NCBI RefSeq assembly: GCF_014196515.1
Contig: NZ_JACIDV010000007.1
Span: forward strand, 186,001 to 250,000
Reading direction: 5' to 3'
Origin: Rhizobium skierniewicense
Lineage (GTDB): Bacteria; Pseudomonadota; Alphaproteobacteria; Rhizobiales; Rhizobiaceae
DNA: 64,000 nt
Translations under genes and position numbers: made by a program
In this document: piece by piece, positions 28,632 through 37,953 of the stretch
Layout: each line of letters opens with the position of its first letter
How positions within the stretch are numbered: the stretch's first letter is position 1
The notes under the pieces: generated by a model
Databases searched by the model: none
Told to the model about the DNA's origin: nothing
What the model saw: the letters and a program-made list of their open reading frames with translations, nothing else

Positions 28632-29123
28632 TTAGCTTTTCTTCGCCTTGGCGTGAAGAATTTCATCCAGAATGACGCAGCCCGCACCGATGGTGATGAA
28701 GGAATCCGCCAGGTTGAATACCGCGAACGACCATGTCTGCGTGTGAAACAGAATGTAATCGATGACATGGCCATACAAAAATCGGTCGAAGATGTTGCCG
28801 GCGGCACCGGCAATGATCAGCGCGAAACCCAGATGCGCAAAGGTGCGATCGGAATCGGTCTTTCGCCACAGCCAGATGACGAAACAGACGATGAGCAGCC
28901 GCATGGTCACAATGAACCAGCCTTCCATTCCCGACAGCATCGAAAACGCCACGCCGAGATTATAGGTGCGGTAGAGCGCCAGATACGGCACGACGGGCAC
29001 CATTTCCTGAAGAGGCAGATAGGCTTCCACCAGAAGCTTGACGACCTGGTCGGTAATCAGTGCGATGACGATCAGGGCAACAGCGGGGGCGAGTTTGGAA
29101 AACAGGGCAGGCTTGGCCATCAT
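28632..29123 (-). CDS. lspA: Lipoprotein signal peptidase (signal peptidase II)
   Basis: Inner-membrane aspartyl protease that cleaves prolipoproteins before the lipobox Cys. 163 residues with four membrane helices. Both catalytic Asp motifs are readable: [19 protein letters not shown] near residue 115 and [13 protein letters not shown] near residue 140. The start ATG at 29123 overlaps by four bases the stop of the upstream rRNA/tRNA methyltransferase gene (ATGA), implying translational coupling. It works on substrates handled afterwards by Lnt, encoded at 6.5-8.1 kb. Confidence 0.97.
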   Translation of the reverse strand: MMAKPALFSKLAPAVALIVIALITDQVVKLLVEAYLPLQEMVPVVPYLALYRTYNLGVAFSMLSGMEGWFIVTMRLLIVCFVIWLWRKTDSDRTFAHLGFALIIAGAAGNIFDRFLYGHVIDYILFHTQTWSFAVFNLADSFITIGAGCVILDEILHAKAKKS

Positions 29124-29980
29124 GTCACCGGGGAAAGTTCGAGAAGATGGCGGCGGGCTTCAAACAGCATGACACCGGTTGCAATCGCCAGATTGAGCGA
29201 GTCGGCACGGCCCTGCTGGGGAATGCGCGCCAGCTGGTCTGCCTTGGACGCAAGCTCCGGCGGCAGACCGCCCTGCTCGTTGCCCATCAACAGCACGGTC
29301 GGCTTCTTTTTGTAATCGACGGTCCTGTAGTCCACCGAACCGGCCAGATGGGTGGCGACGACGCTGACACCTGCCGATTTTTTCCAGCTCAGGAACGCGT
29401 CCACGGTTGCGTGCGCAACGGCGATGGCAAAGACCGACCCCATGGTGGCGCGCACGGTTTCCAGCGAAAACGGGTCTGTGCAGTCACCCAGAAGGATGAC
29501 ACCGGATGCGCCAGCCGCATCGGCGGTGCGGATGATGGTGCCGAGATTGCCGGGATCGCGCACCCTGTCCAGCGCAATATAGGTCTGGCCACTGTCGGGG
29601 CGGATATCGTTGAGGTCAGTCCATTTCTGATCGAAAATTCCCACGACCATCTGCGGATTGTCACGACGGGTGATGGAGGACAGAATTTTTTCGGTGACTT
29701 CCAGAACAAGACCGCCAGAGGCGACCGTCTTTGCGGCCACCTGCTCGACCAGCGATTTGCCCTTGGCATTCTTGGCGTAGACCAGCGTGCGGATCGTCCA
29801 GCCCAGCTCCAGCGCATCGATGACCAGCTTCAGACCCTCGGCCATGAAGGTGCCGGTCTCTTCCCGACCCTTCTTCTGGGTGAGATTCTTGATGTCCTTG
29901 ATGATGGGGTTGGCGAGGCTGGTGACCTCCTTGACCTGCCCTACCCGGCCCGGTCTGTTTTCACGGCGGTCATCGGTCAT
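29120..29980 (-). CDS. TrmH/SpoU-family RNA methyltransferase
   Basis: 286 residues. N-terminal substrate-binding domain (residues 20-110, with [21 protein letters not shown]) and C-terminal SpoU knotted methyltransferase domain. Its three motifs are [22 protein letters not shown] near residue 150, a middle strand with [16 protein letters not shown], and [14 protein letters not shown] with [14 protein letters not shown] at the end. It makes a 2'-O-methyl mark on rRNA or tRNA; the target nucleotide is not predictable. It overlaps the gene before it and lspA after it by four bases each, so all three are one transcription unit. Confidence 0.92.
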   Translation of the reverse strand: MTDDRRENRPGRVGQVKEVTSLANPIIKDIKNLTQKKGREETGTFMAEGLKLVIDALELGWTIRTLVYAKNAKGKSLVEQVAAKTVASGGLVLEVTEKILSSITRRDNPQMVVGIFDQKWTDLNDIRPDSGQTYIALDRVRDPGNLGTIIRTADAAGASGVILLGDCTDPFSLETVRATMGSVFAIAVAHATVDAFLSWKKSAGVSVVATHLAGSVDYRTVDYKKKPTVLLMGNEQGGLPPELASKADQLARIPQQGRADSLNLAIATGVMLFEARRHLLELSPVT

Positions 29981-31176
29981 TTCGGCACCCAGCGGCTGAA
30001 GAGTGAGGTGGAAAGGGCGCGCCCCTGGGTCTTGCCATCAAGGCCAGCTTCGCGGATCACGAGTTCACCGGAGGCAACCTCGCCGCCTGCGCCACGCATG
30101 GTTTCACGCATCAATTCATGCATCGAATAAAAACTGGCGCGGATCGAATAGGCCGTCAGCACAAGCCCTAGCGCATTTGGCGACAGAATATCGCGGCAGA
30201 CATCCAGCATCAGCGGCAGGTGATCGAACAGCTCCCAGATTTCGCCATGGGTGCCACGCCCGAATTTCGGCGGATCGGTCAGAATGATGTCGTAGGTGTT
30301 GCCACGCCGTTCTTCCCGCAGAATAAACTTCATCGCATCTTCGCAGATCCAGCGGATAGGCGCGTTGTCCAGACCTGCCAGTGCCTGATTTTCGCGTGCC
30401 CAGCCAATGGCCTTCTTGGAGGCATCCACATGGGTTACTTCCGCACCGGCAGCAGCCGCCACCAGCGAAGCGACCCCGGTATAACCGAAGAGGTTCAGCA
30501 CCTTCAAAGGACGATCCGAAGCCTCGATGGTTTCTTTAAGCCATTCCCAATGCACGATCTGTTCCGGAAAGACACCGACATGGCGAAAGGCGGTGAAACG
30601 ACCGAGAAAGTTGACACCTAGAAGAGAAAGCGGCCAGGTTTCACCCAGCGGCTCCTTGGGAAAGCGCCAGCGGCCCATGCCATCCTCGTCCGTATCGCCG
30701 GAAAAGACGGAATCGGCATTGTCCCAGACACGCTGCGGCAGAGTGGGTCGCCACAGAGCCTGCGCTTCCGGTCGAACGATGCGGTAATCACCGTATTGCT
30801 CCAGCTTCAAGGCATTCCCGCTGTCGATCAGGTGAAAGTCGCCAGCCCCGAGCGATTCCAGGATGACCGGCACCCGTTCACTCGGCAGGGCGCCCGTACG
30901 CTCCTTCAAGGGGCGTGGCGCAACCTGTTCCGTCTCAGCGGCAGGCCCGTTGGTCTTTGCCTTGGCGGCATCCTTCACGCTGTCTCTGGAACCGGTCCTG
31001 ACCGGTGCGGCCGTCGGCGCGCGGACATGGTCGGCAGCGCGGCCGCGGGCTTCGGCATTTTTTGGCCTCGGCGGTTTGCCAGCGCTCTTGTTTCGGGGCT
31101 CCTGCCCTGCGCGCGGCTTGGCACCCGGGCGATTGTCTTTTTTCTTCAACGGGGTTCTTTCCAAGTCTGACCGCAT
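29977..31176 (-). CDS. Class I SAM-dependent methyltransferase (RlmI-like), with disordered N-terminal extension
   Basis: 399 residues. The first 100 or so are low-complexity and rich in Lys, Arg, Pro and Ala. The catalytic domain starts near FHLIDSGNALKLEQYG. SAM-binding motif LNLFGYTGVASLVAAAAGA is near residue 230, the acidic motif HVDASKKAIGWARENQ follows, and the nucleic-acid methyltransferase motif ILTDPPKFGRGTHGE is near residue 300. This motif set is shared with 23S rRNA methyltransferases of the RlmI/RlmK type. The N-terminal PUA domain of RlmI appears to be replaced by the basic tail. ATG at 31176; the stop overlaps the TrmH-family start. Confidence 0.88.
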   Translation of the reverse strand: MRSDLERTPLKKKDNRPGAKPRAGQEPRNKSAGKPPRPKNAEARGRAADHVRAPTAAPVRTGSRDSVKDAAKAKTNGPAAETEQVAPRPLKERTGALPSERVPVILESLGAGDFHLIDSGNALKLEQYGDYRIVRPEAQALWRPTLPQRVWDNADSVFSGDTDEDGMGRWRFPKEPLGETWPLSLLGVNFLGRFTAFRHVGVFPEQIVHWEWLKETIEASDRPLKVLNLFGYTGVASLVAAAAGAEVTHVDASKKAIGWARENQALAGLDNAPIRWICEDAMKFILREERRGNTYDIILTDPPKFGRGTHGEIWELFDHLPLMLDVCRDILSPNALGLVLTAYSIRASFYSMHELMRETMRGAGGEVASGELVIREAGLDGKTQGRALSTSLFSRWVPK

Positions 31177-31256
31177 CTGTTGCGACAGCGAATATCATCA
31201 AGGCGCGCCATTATCAAAGGGCTGCGCCTCAAACACCTATCGCTTCACGCGGAATT

Positions 31257-31607
31257 TTACTTGGAGGCGATCTGCGTTGTGGTTGGCGTTGTGGCGACAA
31301 CAGCATTGGCAGCGGCCTTGTGGCGATTGGCCTCATCGTGCCAGCGTACGGCTTCCTTGGCTTCGGTGCGCGCCCGCTTGCGGTATTTGCCCTGCGAAAA
31401 CCAGGTGACCATGGACCCCAAAACGATGCCCAGGATAAGCGAGAGGAAGATGAAGACGAAGAATGGCGCGGAAAACGACAAAAGACTGTCATCAGGTCTG
31501 AACGGATTGAGCGCGAGCGTCACGGCCTGCCGGTTGGCCACGCACAACACCACCAGAATAATGGCGAGCGGCACGAGGACCAGGAGGTTGATGATCTTTT
31601 TTGGCAT
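31257..31607 (-). CDS. lapA: LapA-family (DUF1049) inner-membrane protein
   Basis: 116 residues with two membrane helices (about 5-25 and 42-65) joined by a short loop with ALNPFRPDDSLLSFSAPF, then a basic cytoplasmic tail (WFSQGKYRKRARTEAKEA). This is the pattern of LapA (YciS), which with LapB controls LPS synthesis in E. coli. There is no LapB gene beside it here. ATG at 31607. It lies between the methyltransferase gene and ihfB on the same strand; the ihfB-lapA order is common in alphaproteobacteria. Confidence 0.85.
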   Translation of the reverse strand: MPKKIINLLVLVPLAIILVVLCVANRQAVTLALNPFRPDDSLLSFSAPFFVFIFLSLILGIVLGSMVTWFSQGKYRKRARTEAKEAVRWHDEANRHKAAANAVVATTPTTTQIASK

Positions 31608-31731
31608 CCAACGATACTCCGTCTTTAGGGGCCTTCAGACAAACCTGCATGGACGTCAGATAGGAGGCCGATTGCTCAGTCTCAACCGTTGTTGAAAGCG
31701 CATAAGGTCAAAACCACGTCGCACGGTGCGC

Positions 31732-32037
31732 TCAGTCTTCGTCTTCGACGTCGCTCATGCCCGGATTGAGCCGCTCGCGCAGTTCCTTGCCGGTCTTGAA
31801 AAAGGGGACCCACTTCTCTTCAACGAAAACCGATTCTCCCGTGCGCGGGTTACGACCGGAGCGCGAAGGGCGGTTCTTGACCGAAAAGGCCCCGAAGCCG
31901 CGCAGCTCCACGCGGTTGCCGGCAGCCAGTGCATCGGTGATCTCATCGAGCACGGCGTTGACGATATTTTCAACGTCGCGATGGTAGAGGTGCGGGTTAT
32001 GCGCAGCCACGATCTGCACCAGTTCAGACTTAATCAC
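31732..32037 (-). CDS. ihfB: Integration host factor subunit beta
   Basis: DNA-bending HU/IHF protein of 101 residues. The family signature [21 protein letters not shown] with the DNA-intercalating Pro is near residue 45-65. I place the start at the GTG at 32037 (codes for MIKSELVQ), because an AGGGGG ribosome-binding site lies six bases upstream and family members begin with this sequence; the longer in-frame start at 32085 would overlap the sppA coding region and has no such site. The sppA-ihfB-lapA order suggests an operon. The partner alpha subunit is not in the window. Confidence 0.96.
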   Translation of the reverse strand: MIKSELVQIVAAHNPHLYHRDVENIVNAVLDEITDALAAGNRVELRGFGAFSVKNRPSRSGRNPRTGESVFVEEKWVPFFKTGKELRERLNPGMSDVEDED

Positions 32038-32063
32038 GGTTGCCCCCTGAAAGGATTGGATTT

Positions 32064-33017
32064 TTATCGTTCGCCAACCTGCCAAACCGAAACAAGACCG
32101 TCAAGAAACAACTTGTCGGCGCCCAGCTGGTGCGGCACGTTAAATGGCAGGAATTGGTCATATCCGAGCACCTTGGCGATACCGGCAATGCTCAGGAGCG
32201 ATAATGGCGATCTTTGTGACGGCGCGGTCCACTCCACGATCGGGAGATCCTTGGCAACCTTGCGGCTGTCGAAATAGGCGCGAATTTCCTTTTCGCCGCC
32301 CAGGGTATCGATCAATTTCACCGCAAGCGCCTGGCGGCCAGTGAAGATCGAGCCATCGGCAAGCTTCAAGACGTCCTCGCGCGGCAGCTTGCGACGGTCG
32401 GCCACCAGATCGACGAACCAGCCGTAGCTGTCCATGATCATGTTGCGGATCATGGTTTTGGACTCTTCCGGCGGCTCATGGAAGGGCGACGGTTCAGCCT
32501 TCATCGGCGATGATTTGATTTCCTGCAGCGATACGCCGAGCTTGTCCAGCAGCGGGCCGACTTGCGGATACTGGAAGATGACGCCGATGGAACCGGTGAT
32601 CGAGGTGTCGCCTGCAACGATCGTATCGGCTGCGGTCGCGATCATGTAACCGGCGGAAGCAGCCAGGGTGCGCACATCTGAAACAACCGGTTTCTTTTCG
32701 GCAACGGCGCGGATGGCCTTGAAAATACGCTCGCCGCCATAGGTGGTGCCACCGGGCGAGGAAATCGAGACGATCAGGCCCTTGGCGCTGTCGCTATCGG
32801 CAATCTTTTGCAACCGCTCCAGAAGTTCGGTATCGTCCTGGATCAGACCGGTGATCTCGATACGCGCAATGTGCGGGCGAGTGCTTTGCTGTGGCGGCGT
32901 CAAAGCGAAGCGGTAGAGCGCAAAAAGACCCACAACCAGAAGAAGGACGACCGTGACACGCCAGAAGGTCAGCTTGCGTCGCAACTGCCTGCGGTCTGCG
33001 ATTGCCATCTGATCCAT
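32064..33017 (-). CDS. sppA: Signal peptide peptidase SppA (S49 serine protease)
   Basis: 317-residue S49-family membrane protease that degrades cleaved signal peptides and other membrane peptides. An N-terminal membrane anchor lies at about residues 15-38 ([17 protein letters not shown]). The catalytic Ser is in [16 protein letters not shown] near residue 130, and the general-base Lys should lie some 50 residues further on, in LLDKLG or a nearby Lys. This is the short form (about half the E. coli enzyme), usual in this group. ATG at 33017. It precedes ihfB by 26 bases; upstream is a 243-base gap to the divergent lptC. Confidence 0.94.
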   Translation of the reverse strand: MDQMAIADRRQLRRKLTFWRVTVVLLLVVGLFALYRFALTPPQQSTRPHIARIEITGLIQDDTELLERLQKIADSDSAKGLIVSISSPGGTTYGGERIFKAIRAVAEKKPVVSDVRTLAASAGYMIATAADTIVAGDTSITGSIGVIFQYPQVGPLLDKLGVSLQEIKSSPMKAEPSPFHEPPEESKTMIRNMIMDSYGWFVDLVADRRKLPREDVLKLADGSIFTGRQALAVKLIDTLGGEKEIRAYFDSRKVAKDLPIVEWTAPSQRSPLSLLSIAGIAKVLGYDQFLPFNVPHQLGADKLFLDGLVSVWQVGER

Positions 33018-33260
33018 TTACCCGCCTTCGCTATAGAGTGTTCACAGCGTCTGAAGTTCGCCATATGAGCCTTGTAGCCACCTCTTGCAAGGAAACAAAC
33101 GGGAAAGCATCGTTTTGATAAAAATATCGTGGCCCTTGCGATGTTTCCGAGAAAAACCATATTGGCAGAGCACGCCACGCGTGCCACACCCGACGTTGCA
33201 GCGAATGATGGCGCCCGATTTTATTGAATGGTACCGTATCGACACCCGGATTTTTAGCAC

Positions 33261-33938
33261 ATGCTTGAGCGACTAAGCCAACCAAGTCCCAGTTTCGCGT
33301 CGTCCCATGGACACGCCGATACCTATGCCATGGCGTTGCGCCATTCCGGCCGGGTGCGAAAACTCAAGGTCATCCTTCCGCTGGGCGCCGCCATCATATC
33401 GCTGTCCTTCATCGCGGTTTCGCTCGTGCGGACATGGGTACCGGACGAGGTCACGCTCGAAAGTTCGAAGGTGGAAAACGGCAAGCTCGTCATGGAAAAA
33501 CCCGCGCTTGCCGGGCGCAACAACAGTGGTTTCGACTATTCGATGAATGCGGAGCGGGCGCTCCAGGATATCGCCAGCCCCAACCTGATGACGCTGGAGA
33601 AGGTTTTGGCTGCATTGCCCATGAACGACATCGTGGCGCAGGTTGTAGCGCAGGAAGGTCTGTTTGACCGTGCAACAAATAAGTTGCAAATGATGGCACC
33701 CTTTGACATCAATCTCAGCAATGGATTACAAGCAAAGTTCCAGTCTGCAAATGTCGATATGAAAGCGGGAACGATGGAAACGGACAAGCCTGTTTTCGTG
33801 AAGACCCAGGAAGGCTCGATCAATGCGGAAAGTTTACGCATTGCAGATAATGGTAAAACGATTACATTTTCGGGGCAGGTACGAGCTCGTATCGCTGCAT
33901 CGACCATTCAGAACGCCGGCCAGAACGCTGGCAAGTGA
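33261..33938 (+). CDS. lptC: LPS export protein LptC
   Basis: 225-residue single-span protein of the LptC (DUF1239) family that passes LPS from the LptBFG transporter to LptA in the periplasm. A short cytoplasmic N-terminus is followed by a membrane helix at about residues 35-60 (VILPLGAAIISLSFIAVSLV), then a periplasmic beta-jellyroll with repeated strands. It is followed 13 bases later by lptA and then lptB, the usual export cluster; the first two genes read into each other without a terminator. ATG at 33261. Confidence 0.9.
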   Translation: MLERLSQPSPSFASSHGHADTYAMALRHSGRVRKLKVILPLGAAIISLSFIAVSLVRTWVPDEVTLESSKVENGKLVMEKPALAGRNNSGFDYSMNAERALQDIASPNLMTLEKVLAALPMNDIVAQVVAQEGLFDRATNKLQMMAPFDINLSNGLQAKFQSANVDMKAGTMETDKPVFVKTQEGSINAESLRIADNGKTITFSGQVRARIAASTIQNAGQNAGK

Positions 33939-33951
33939 GAGCCCGACCCAG

Positions 33952-34527
33952 ATGATGCAGATTTTGCGCACAGCCCGTCATACCAACGCCGCCTGTTTTG
34001 CCGCCGTTGCAATTGCATGTCTTGCGGGCACCGCAGCCGCGCAATCCACCACGAGCAACATGGAAGGCCTCAAACTTTCCAATGACCAGCCTATTGCCAT
34101 CGAAAGTGATCAGCTGGAAGTGCGCGACCAGGAGCACAAGGCTTACTTCACCGGCAATGTGAAGGTGGTGCAGGGGACGACGACCCTGCAGGCAGGCAAG
34201 ATGACCGTGCTCTATAAGAGCAAGGACGGGAACACAGCCGAAAATGCCTCGATCACCGGCGGAAATGCCGACATCGAAAAGATTTTCGTCGACAACTCCG
34301 TTTACCTCACGTCCGGAACGCAAAAGGCGACAGCCGACAAGGGTGAGTTCGACATGGCGGCGCAGACCTTCATTCTCTCGGGAAAACAGGTGGTCCTGTC
34401 GCAGGACACGAATGTTTTCACCGGTTGCAAACTGACGGTTTTCATGACGACGGGTCAGGCAAAGCTGGAAAGCTGTGGCGGACCGGTTCGCATCATGCTC
34501 GACCCGAAATCGCAGAAAAAGCAGTAG
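33952..34527 (+). CDS. lptA: LPS transport periplasmic protein LptA
   Basis: 191-residue periplasmic protein that bridges the inner- and outer-membrane parts of the LPS export machine. Signal peptide at residues 1-28 (cleavage after AQ near TAAAQS), then an OstA-type beta-jellyroll with DQLEVRDQEHKAYFTGNVKVVQG and further strands (KATADKGEFDMAAQTF). The start is an ATG pair at 33952/33955; the longer in-frame frame would overlap lptC by some 115 bases and lacks a signal peptide at its end. Directly followed by lptB. Confidence 0.92.
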   Translation: MMQILRTARHTNAACFAAVAIACLAGTAAAQSTTSNMEGLKLSNDQPIAIESDQLEVRDQEHKAYFTGNVKVVQGTTTLQAGKMTVLYKSKDGNTAENASITGGNADIEKIFVDNSVYLTSGTQKATADKGEFDMAAQTFILSGKQVVLSQDTNVFTGCKLTVFMTTGQAKLESCGGPVRIMLDPKSQKKQ

Positions 34528-34537
34528 TCTTTAGCCC

Positions 34538-35350
34538 GTGAAAATCCAATCCATTTCAAAACTGTTTGGCGCAGGCTCGTCGCGCGCATCGGAAACGGAC
34601 AATCTGTCCGAAGACAAGGCGCGCTATGAGGGTACCCTGATCGCTCAGGGCCTGACCAAGACCTACAATACGCGTCGCGTTGTCAATGGCGTGTCGCTTG
34701 TCGTGCGCCGTGGTGAAGCGGTCGGACTTCTGGGACCGAACGGTGCTGGCAAGACCACCTGTTTTTACATGATTACCGGTCTCGTACCCGTCGATGCCGG
34801 CAAGATCGCCATAAACGGCAATGATGTGACCAACATGCCGATGTATCGCCGGTCGCGGCTGGGCGTGGGCTACCTTCCCCAGGAAGCATCGATCTTTCGC
34901 GGACTGACCGTGGAAGACAATATTCGAGCTGTTCTGGAAGTTCATGAACGCGACGAAAAGAAGCGCAATCGCAAGCTCGATGAGCTGCTGGAAGAATTCC
35001 ACATTTCGGCCCTGCGCAAGTCGCCTGCCGTTGCCCTTTCGGGCGGTGAGCGTCGTCGTCTCGAAATCGCGAGAGCGCTGGCAACAGATCCGACCTTCAT
35101 GCTGCTGGACGAGCCTTTTGCCGGCGTCGACCCGATCTCGGTCAGCGACATCCAGAATCTCGTGCGTCACCTGACGGCCCGCGGCATCGGTGTGTTGATC
35201 ACCGACCACAATGTGCGTGAAACGTTGGGCCTGATCGACCGCGCCTATATTATCCACGCGGGTGAAGTTCTGACCCATGGCAGGGCATCGGAGATCGTCA
35301 ACAACGCCGAAGTTCGTCGCCTTTATCTGGGCAATAATTTCAGCCTGTGA
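34538..35350 (+). CDS. lptB: LPS export ABC transporter ATP-binding protein LptB
   Basis: ATPase of the LptB2FG transporter that extracts LPS from the inner membrane. 270 residues with Walker A GPNGAGKTT near residue 68, the Q-loop, signature LSGGERRRLEIARALA near residue 167 and Walker B FMLLDEPFAGVDPIS. The start is GTG at 34538. An N-terminal extension of about 30 residues precedes the ABC domain. It lies upstream of rpoN, the same neighbourhood as in most proteobacteria (lptA-lptB-rpoN-hpf-ptsN), and the gap to rpoN is about 180 bases. Confidence 0.97.
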   Translation: MKIQSISKLFGAGSSRASETDNLSEDKARYEGTLIAQGLTKTYNTRRVVNGVSLVVRRGEAVGLLGPNGAGKTTCFYMITGLVPVDAGKIAINGNDVTNMPMYRRSRLGVGYLPQEASIFRGLTVEDNIRAVLEVHERDEKKRNRKLDELLEEFHISALRKSPAVALSGGERRRLEIARALATDPTFMLLDEPFAGVDPISVSDIQNLVRHLTARGIGVLITDHNVRETLGLIDRAYIIHAGEVLTHGRASEIVNNAEVRRLYLGNNFSL

Positions 35351-35530
35351 CGAATGCACGATAAAAGTGACGTGGGCGCCTCTTTCCCCGAAAAGATTCT
35401 GCCTCCCCGCCCGCAAGTGAGCTTGACCAAACCTCAATAAAAAGCAATTTTTGGGCCAAGTCAGACTTTGGCGCCGAAACATCGTGAAAAAAGCGGCGCT
35501 AAAGGGGTTTATGGGAGTTTAGCGTCCGCC

Positions 35531-37072
35531 ATGGCCTTGTCCGCCAGTCTTTTGTTGCGTCAAAACCAGTCTCTGGTCATGACCCCACAACTGATGCAGT
35601 CCATTCAGCTGCTTCAGATGACGCATATTGAGCTGACGCAATTCATCGCCCAGGAAGTCGAGAAGAACCCGCTGCTTGAAATAGTGGCAAACGATATCGA
35701 TTTGGGCACCGCCCCGCTGGACGATGGCTTTGATCGGCACAGCGAACCGCCAGAGCCGAATTCGGACCCGTCACAGGAGGCGGACGAGTGGTACGGTGAC
35801 CGCGCAAGCACGCTGAACGAACAGCTGGACACCAATTTCGAAAACGTCTTTCAGGATGATACCGCGCCGGCAAAGGCCGACGCGCCGGAGCTTGTCGGGC
35901 AATGGAAGTCCATGCCGGGAGCGGAGGCGGGCGAGTCCTACGATCTCGACGATTTCGTTGCGAGCAAACCCAGCCTTCGAGACCATATCGGCCAGCAACT
36001 TCCCTTTACCGTGCCCGTGCCGCAGGACAGGATGATTGCGGATGCCTTGCTCGATCACCTTGATGAGACGGGCTATCTCCCTGTCGATGCGATAGACGAT
36101 ATTTCTGACCGTCTGAGCGCCTCGAAAGCCGACATCGAACGCGTGCTTCACGCGCTGCAGACCCTTGACCCCCCGGGCATTTTTGCGCGCAGCTTGAGTG
36201 AGTGCCTTTCCATTCAGCTTGCACAGAAAGATCGTCTCGATCCGGCGATGAAGGCGTTTGTCGGTCATCTGGAGCTTCTGGCAAAGCGTGATTTCGCCTC
36301 TCTCAAGCGGCTCTGCGGTGTTGGCGAGGACGATCTTCTGGATATGCTGGCCGAGATCCGCGCTCTCAATCCACGCCCGGGCGCTGGTTTCGAGACGGGT
36401 ATTTCGGAAACCATTGTCCCTGACATCGTCGTGCGGCCCTCCATCGATGGTGGCTGGTTGATCGAGCTCAACCCGGAGACGTTGCCACGTGTTCTGGTCA
36501 ATCAGACCTATTTTTCAGAAGTGTCCAAAGTCAAGACGCGCAACGGCGAGGATGGAGAGTTCCTGTCCGAGTGCATGCAGACCGCCAGCTGGCTGACCCG
36601 CAGCCTGGACCAGCGCGCCAGAACGATCATGAAGGTCGCAAACGAGATCGTGCGCCAGCAGGACGCGTTTCTTCTCCATGGCGTCGATCATTTGCGCCCG
36701 CTCAATCTCAAGCAGGTGGCGGATGCGATCAAGATGCATGAATCGACCGTCAGTCGGGTCACATCGCGAAAATACATGCTGACGCCACGCGGACTTTTCG
36801 AGCTGAAATATTTCTTCAGCGTTTCGATTGGCGCTGTCGAAGGCGGCGATAGCCACTCGGCCGAAGCGGTGCGTCATCGCATCAAGATCATGATCGCGCA
36901 GGAAGCGCCCGACGACGTTCTATCGGATGACGATATCGTCAATAATCTGAAGAAAAGCGGTGTCGAACTGGCGCGTCGAACGGTCGCAAAATATCGTGAG
37001 GCGATGAATATTCCGTCGTCCGTACAACGACGCCGGGAAAAGAAAGCCATCGCAAAAGTTGCGACGGCGTAA
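35531..37072 (+). CDS. rpoN: RNA polymerase sigma-54 factor
   Basis: Alternative sigma factor for nitrogen-regulated and other enhancer-dependent promoters. 513 residues. The glutamine-rich N-terminal activator region I is SLLLRQNQSLVMTPQLMQSI, followed by an acidic region II (residues 60-110), the core-binding region and the C-terminal DNA-binding region. The latter carries the RpoN box ARRTVAKYRE near residue 490. I place the start at the ATG at 35531 (MALSASLLL), because a TTG 21 codons upstream gives a non-conserved extension. The GGAG upstream is 14 bases away, so the start is somewhat uncertain. It is followed by hpf and ptsN. Confidence 0.96.
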   Translation: MALSASLLLRQNQSLVMTPQLMQSIQLLQMTHIELTQFIAQEVEKNPLLEIVANDIDLGTAPLDDGFDRHSEPPEPNSDPSQEADEWYGDRASTLNEQLDTNFENVFQDDTAPAKADAPELVGQWKSMPGAEAGESYDLDDFVASKPSLRDHIGQQLPFTVPVPQDRMIADALLDHLDETGYLPVDAIDDISDRLSASKADIERVLHALQTLDPPGIFARSLSECLSIQLAQKDRLDPAMKAFVGHLELLAKRDFASLKRLCGVGEDDLLDMLAEIRALNPRPGAGFETGISETIVPDIVVRPSIDGGWLIELNPETLPRVLVNQTYFSEVSKVKTRNGEDGEFLSECMQTASWLTRSLDQRARTIMKVANEIVRQQDAFLLHGVDHLRPLNLKQVADAIKMHESTVSRVTSRKYMLTPRGLFELKYFFSVSIGAVEGGDSHSAEAVRHRIKIMIAQEAPDDVLSDDDIVNNLKKSGVELARRTVAKYREAMNIPSSVQRRREKKAIAKVATA

Positions 37073-37296
37073 CGAATTCTTTATATATTTCAATTTGTTA
37101 ATAATCCCGTTTGACTCTTGACCCCTCCAGCGTTAGAAGCTCGCCGCACAGACGGCAGGATGCCGATCAACGCAAAAGTGTACGCCACGCTGAGGCGCCA
37201 AACAGGAATGAGACTGAAAGTCTCTCGAAACGCTTGGATGAGCGTCTGGCTTAACGTAAGCTGTTACACGCAAATCACTGAAAAAGGAAAAATTCC

Positions 37297-37875
37297 ATGA
37301 GTGTGCGTGTATCTGGTAAACATATGGATATCGGCGAATCGTTCCGTCAGCGGATCGAGGACAACATTAGCCTGGCGATTACCAAGTACTTTGATGGGGG
37401 GTATTCTGGTCAAGTAACCGTGGAGAAATCCGGCGCGGGTTTCGCAGCCGATTGCAAGATACATCTCGATACGGGTGTCGTCTTGCACGCAGCGGGACAA
37501 GCCAATGATCCACAGGCGAGTTTCGATGCGGCAGCCCAGCGGATAGAAAAGCGGCTTCGCAGATACAAGAGAAAATTGAAGGACCACCATCACAACGGTG
37601 CGTCGGCCAACGGCATTCTGGAAGAGTTTCCCTATACCGTCATGGATGCCGTCCCGGATGAGGATGACGAACTGCCGGAAGATTTCGCTCCGACCATCGT
37701 TGCTGAAACCTCCAAGCAGGTCAAAACCATGACCGTTGCAAGCGCCGTCATGGCGCTCGACATGACAGATGAGCCGGTGCTGCTGTTTCGCAGCCCAGCC
37801 AAGGAACTGAATATCGTCTACCGTCGGACCGATGGAAACATCGGCTGGATCGATGCAGCGACGATAAAGAACTGA
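37297..37875 (+). CDS. hpf: Long ribosome hibernation-promoting factor
   Basis: 192-residue long-form HPF/RaiA protein that binds the 30S decoding centre and, through its C-terminal domain, dimerises ribosomes to 100S particles in stationary phase. N-terminal domain at residues 1-105 (SVRVSGKHMDIGESFRQRIEDNIS, basic helix RIEKRLRRYKRKLK). The C-terminal domain (about 135-192) is VMALDMTDEPVLLFRSPA and ends GNIGWIDAATIK. ATG at 37297, preceded by an AAGGAAA ribosome-binding site. The 224-base gap after rpoN holds a GAGACT/AGTCTC hairpin (37207-37221) and probably its own promoter. Confidence 0.95.
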   Translation: MSVRVSGKHMDIGESFRQRIEDNISLAITKYFDGGYSGQVTVEKSGAGFAADCKIHLDTGVVLHAAGQANDPQASFDAAAQRIEKRLRRYKRKLKDHHHNGASANGILEEFPYTVMDAVPDEDDELPEDFAPTIVAETSKQVKTMTVASAVMALDMTDEPVLLFRSPAKELNIVYRRTDGNIGWIDAATIKN

Positions 37876-37953
37876 ACAGTCTGACAAGGCACCGGGGGTG
37901 CGGCCGCATGGCGGCACCTCCGGCCCGTTTCGATCGCATGAAGGATATAGAGA

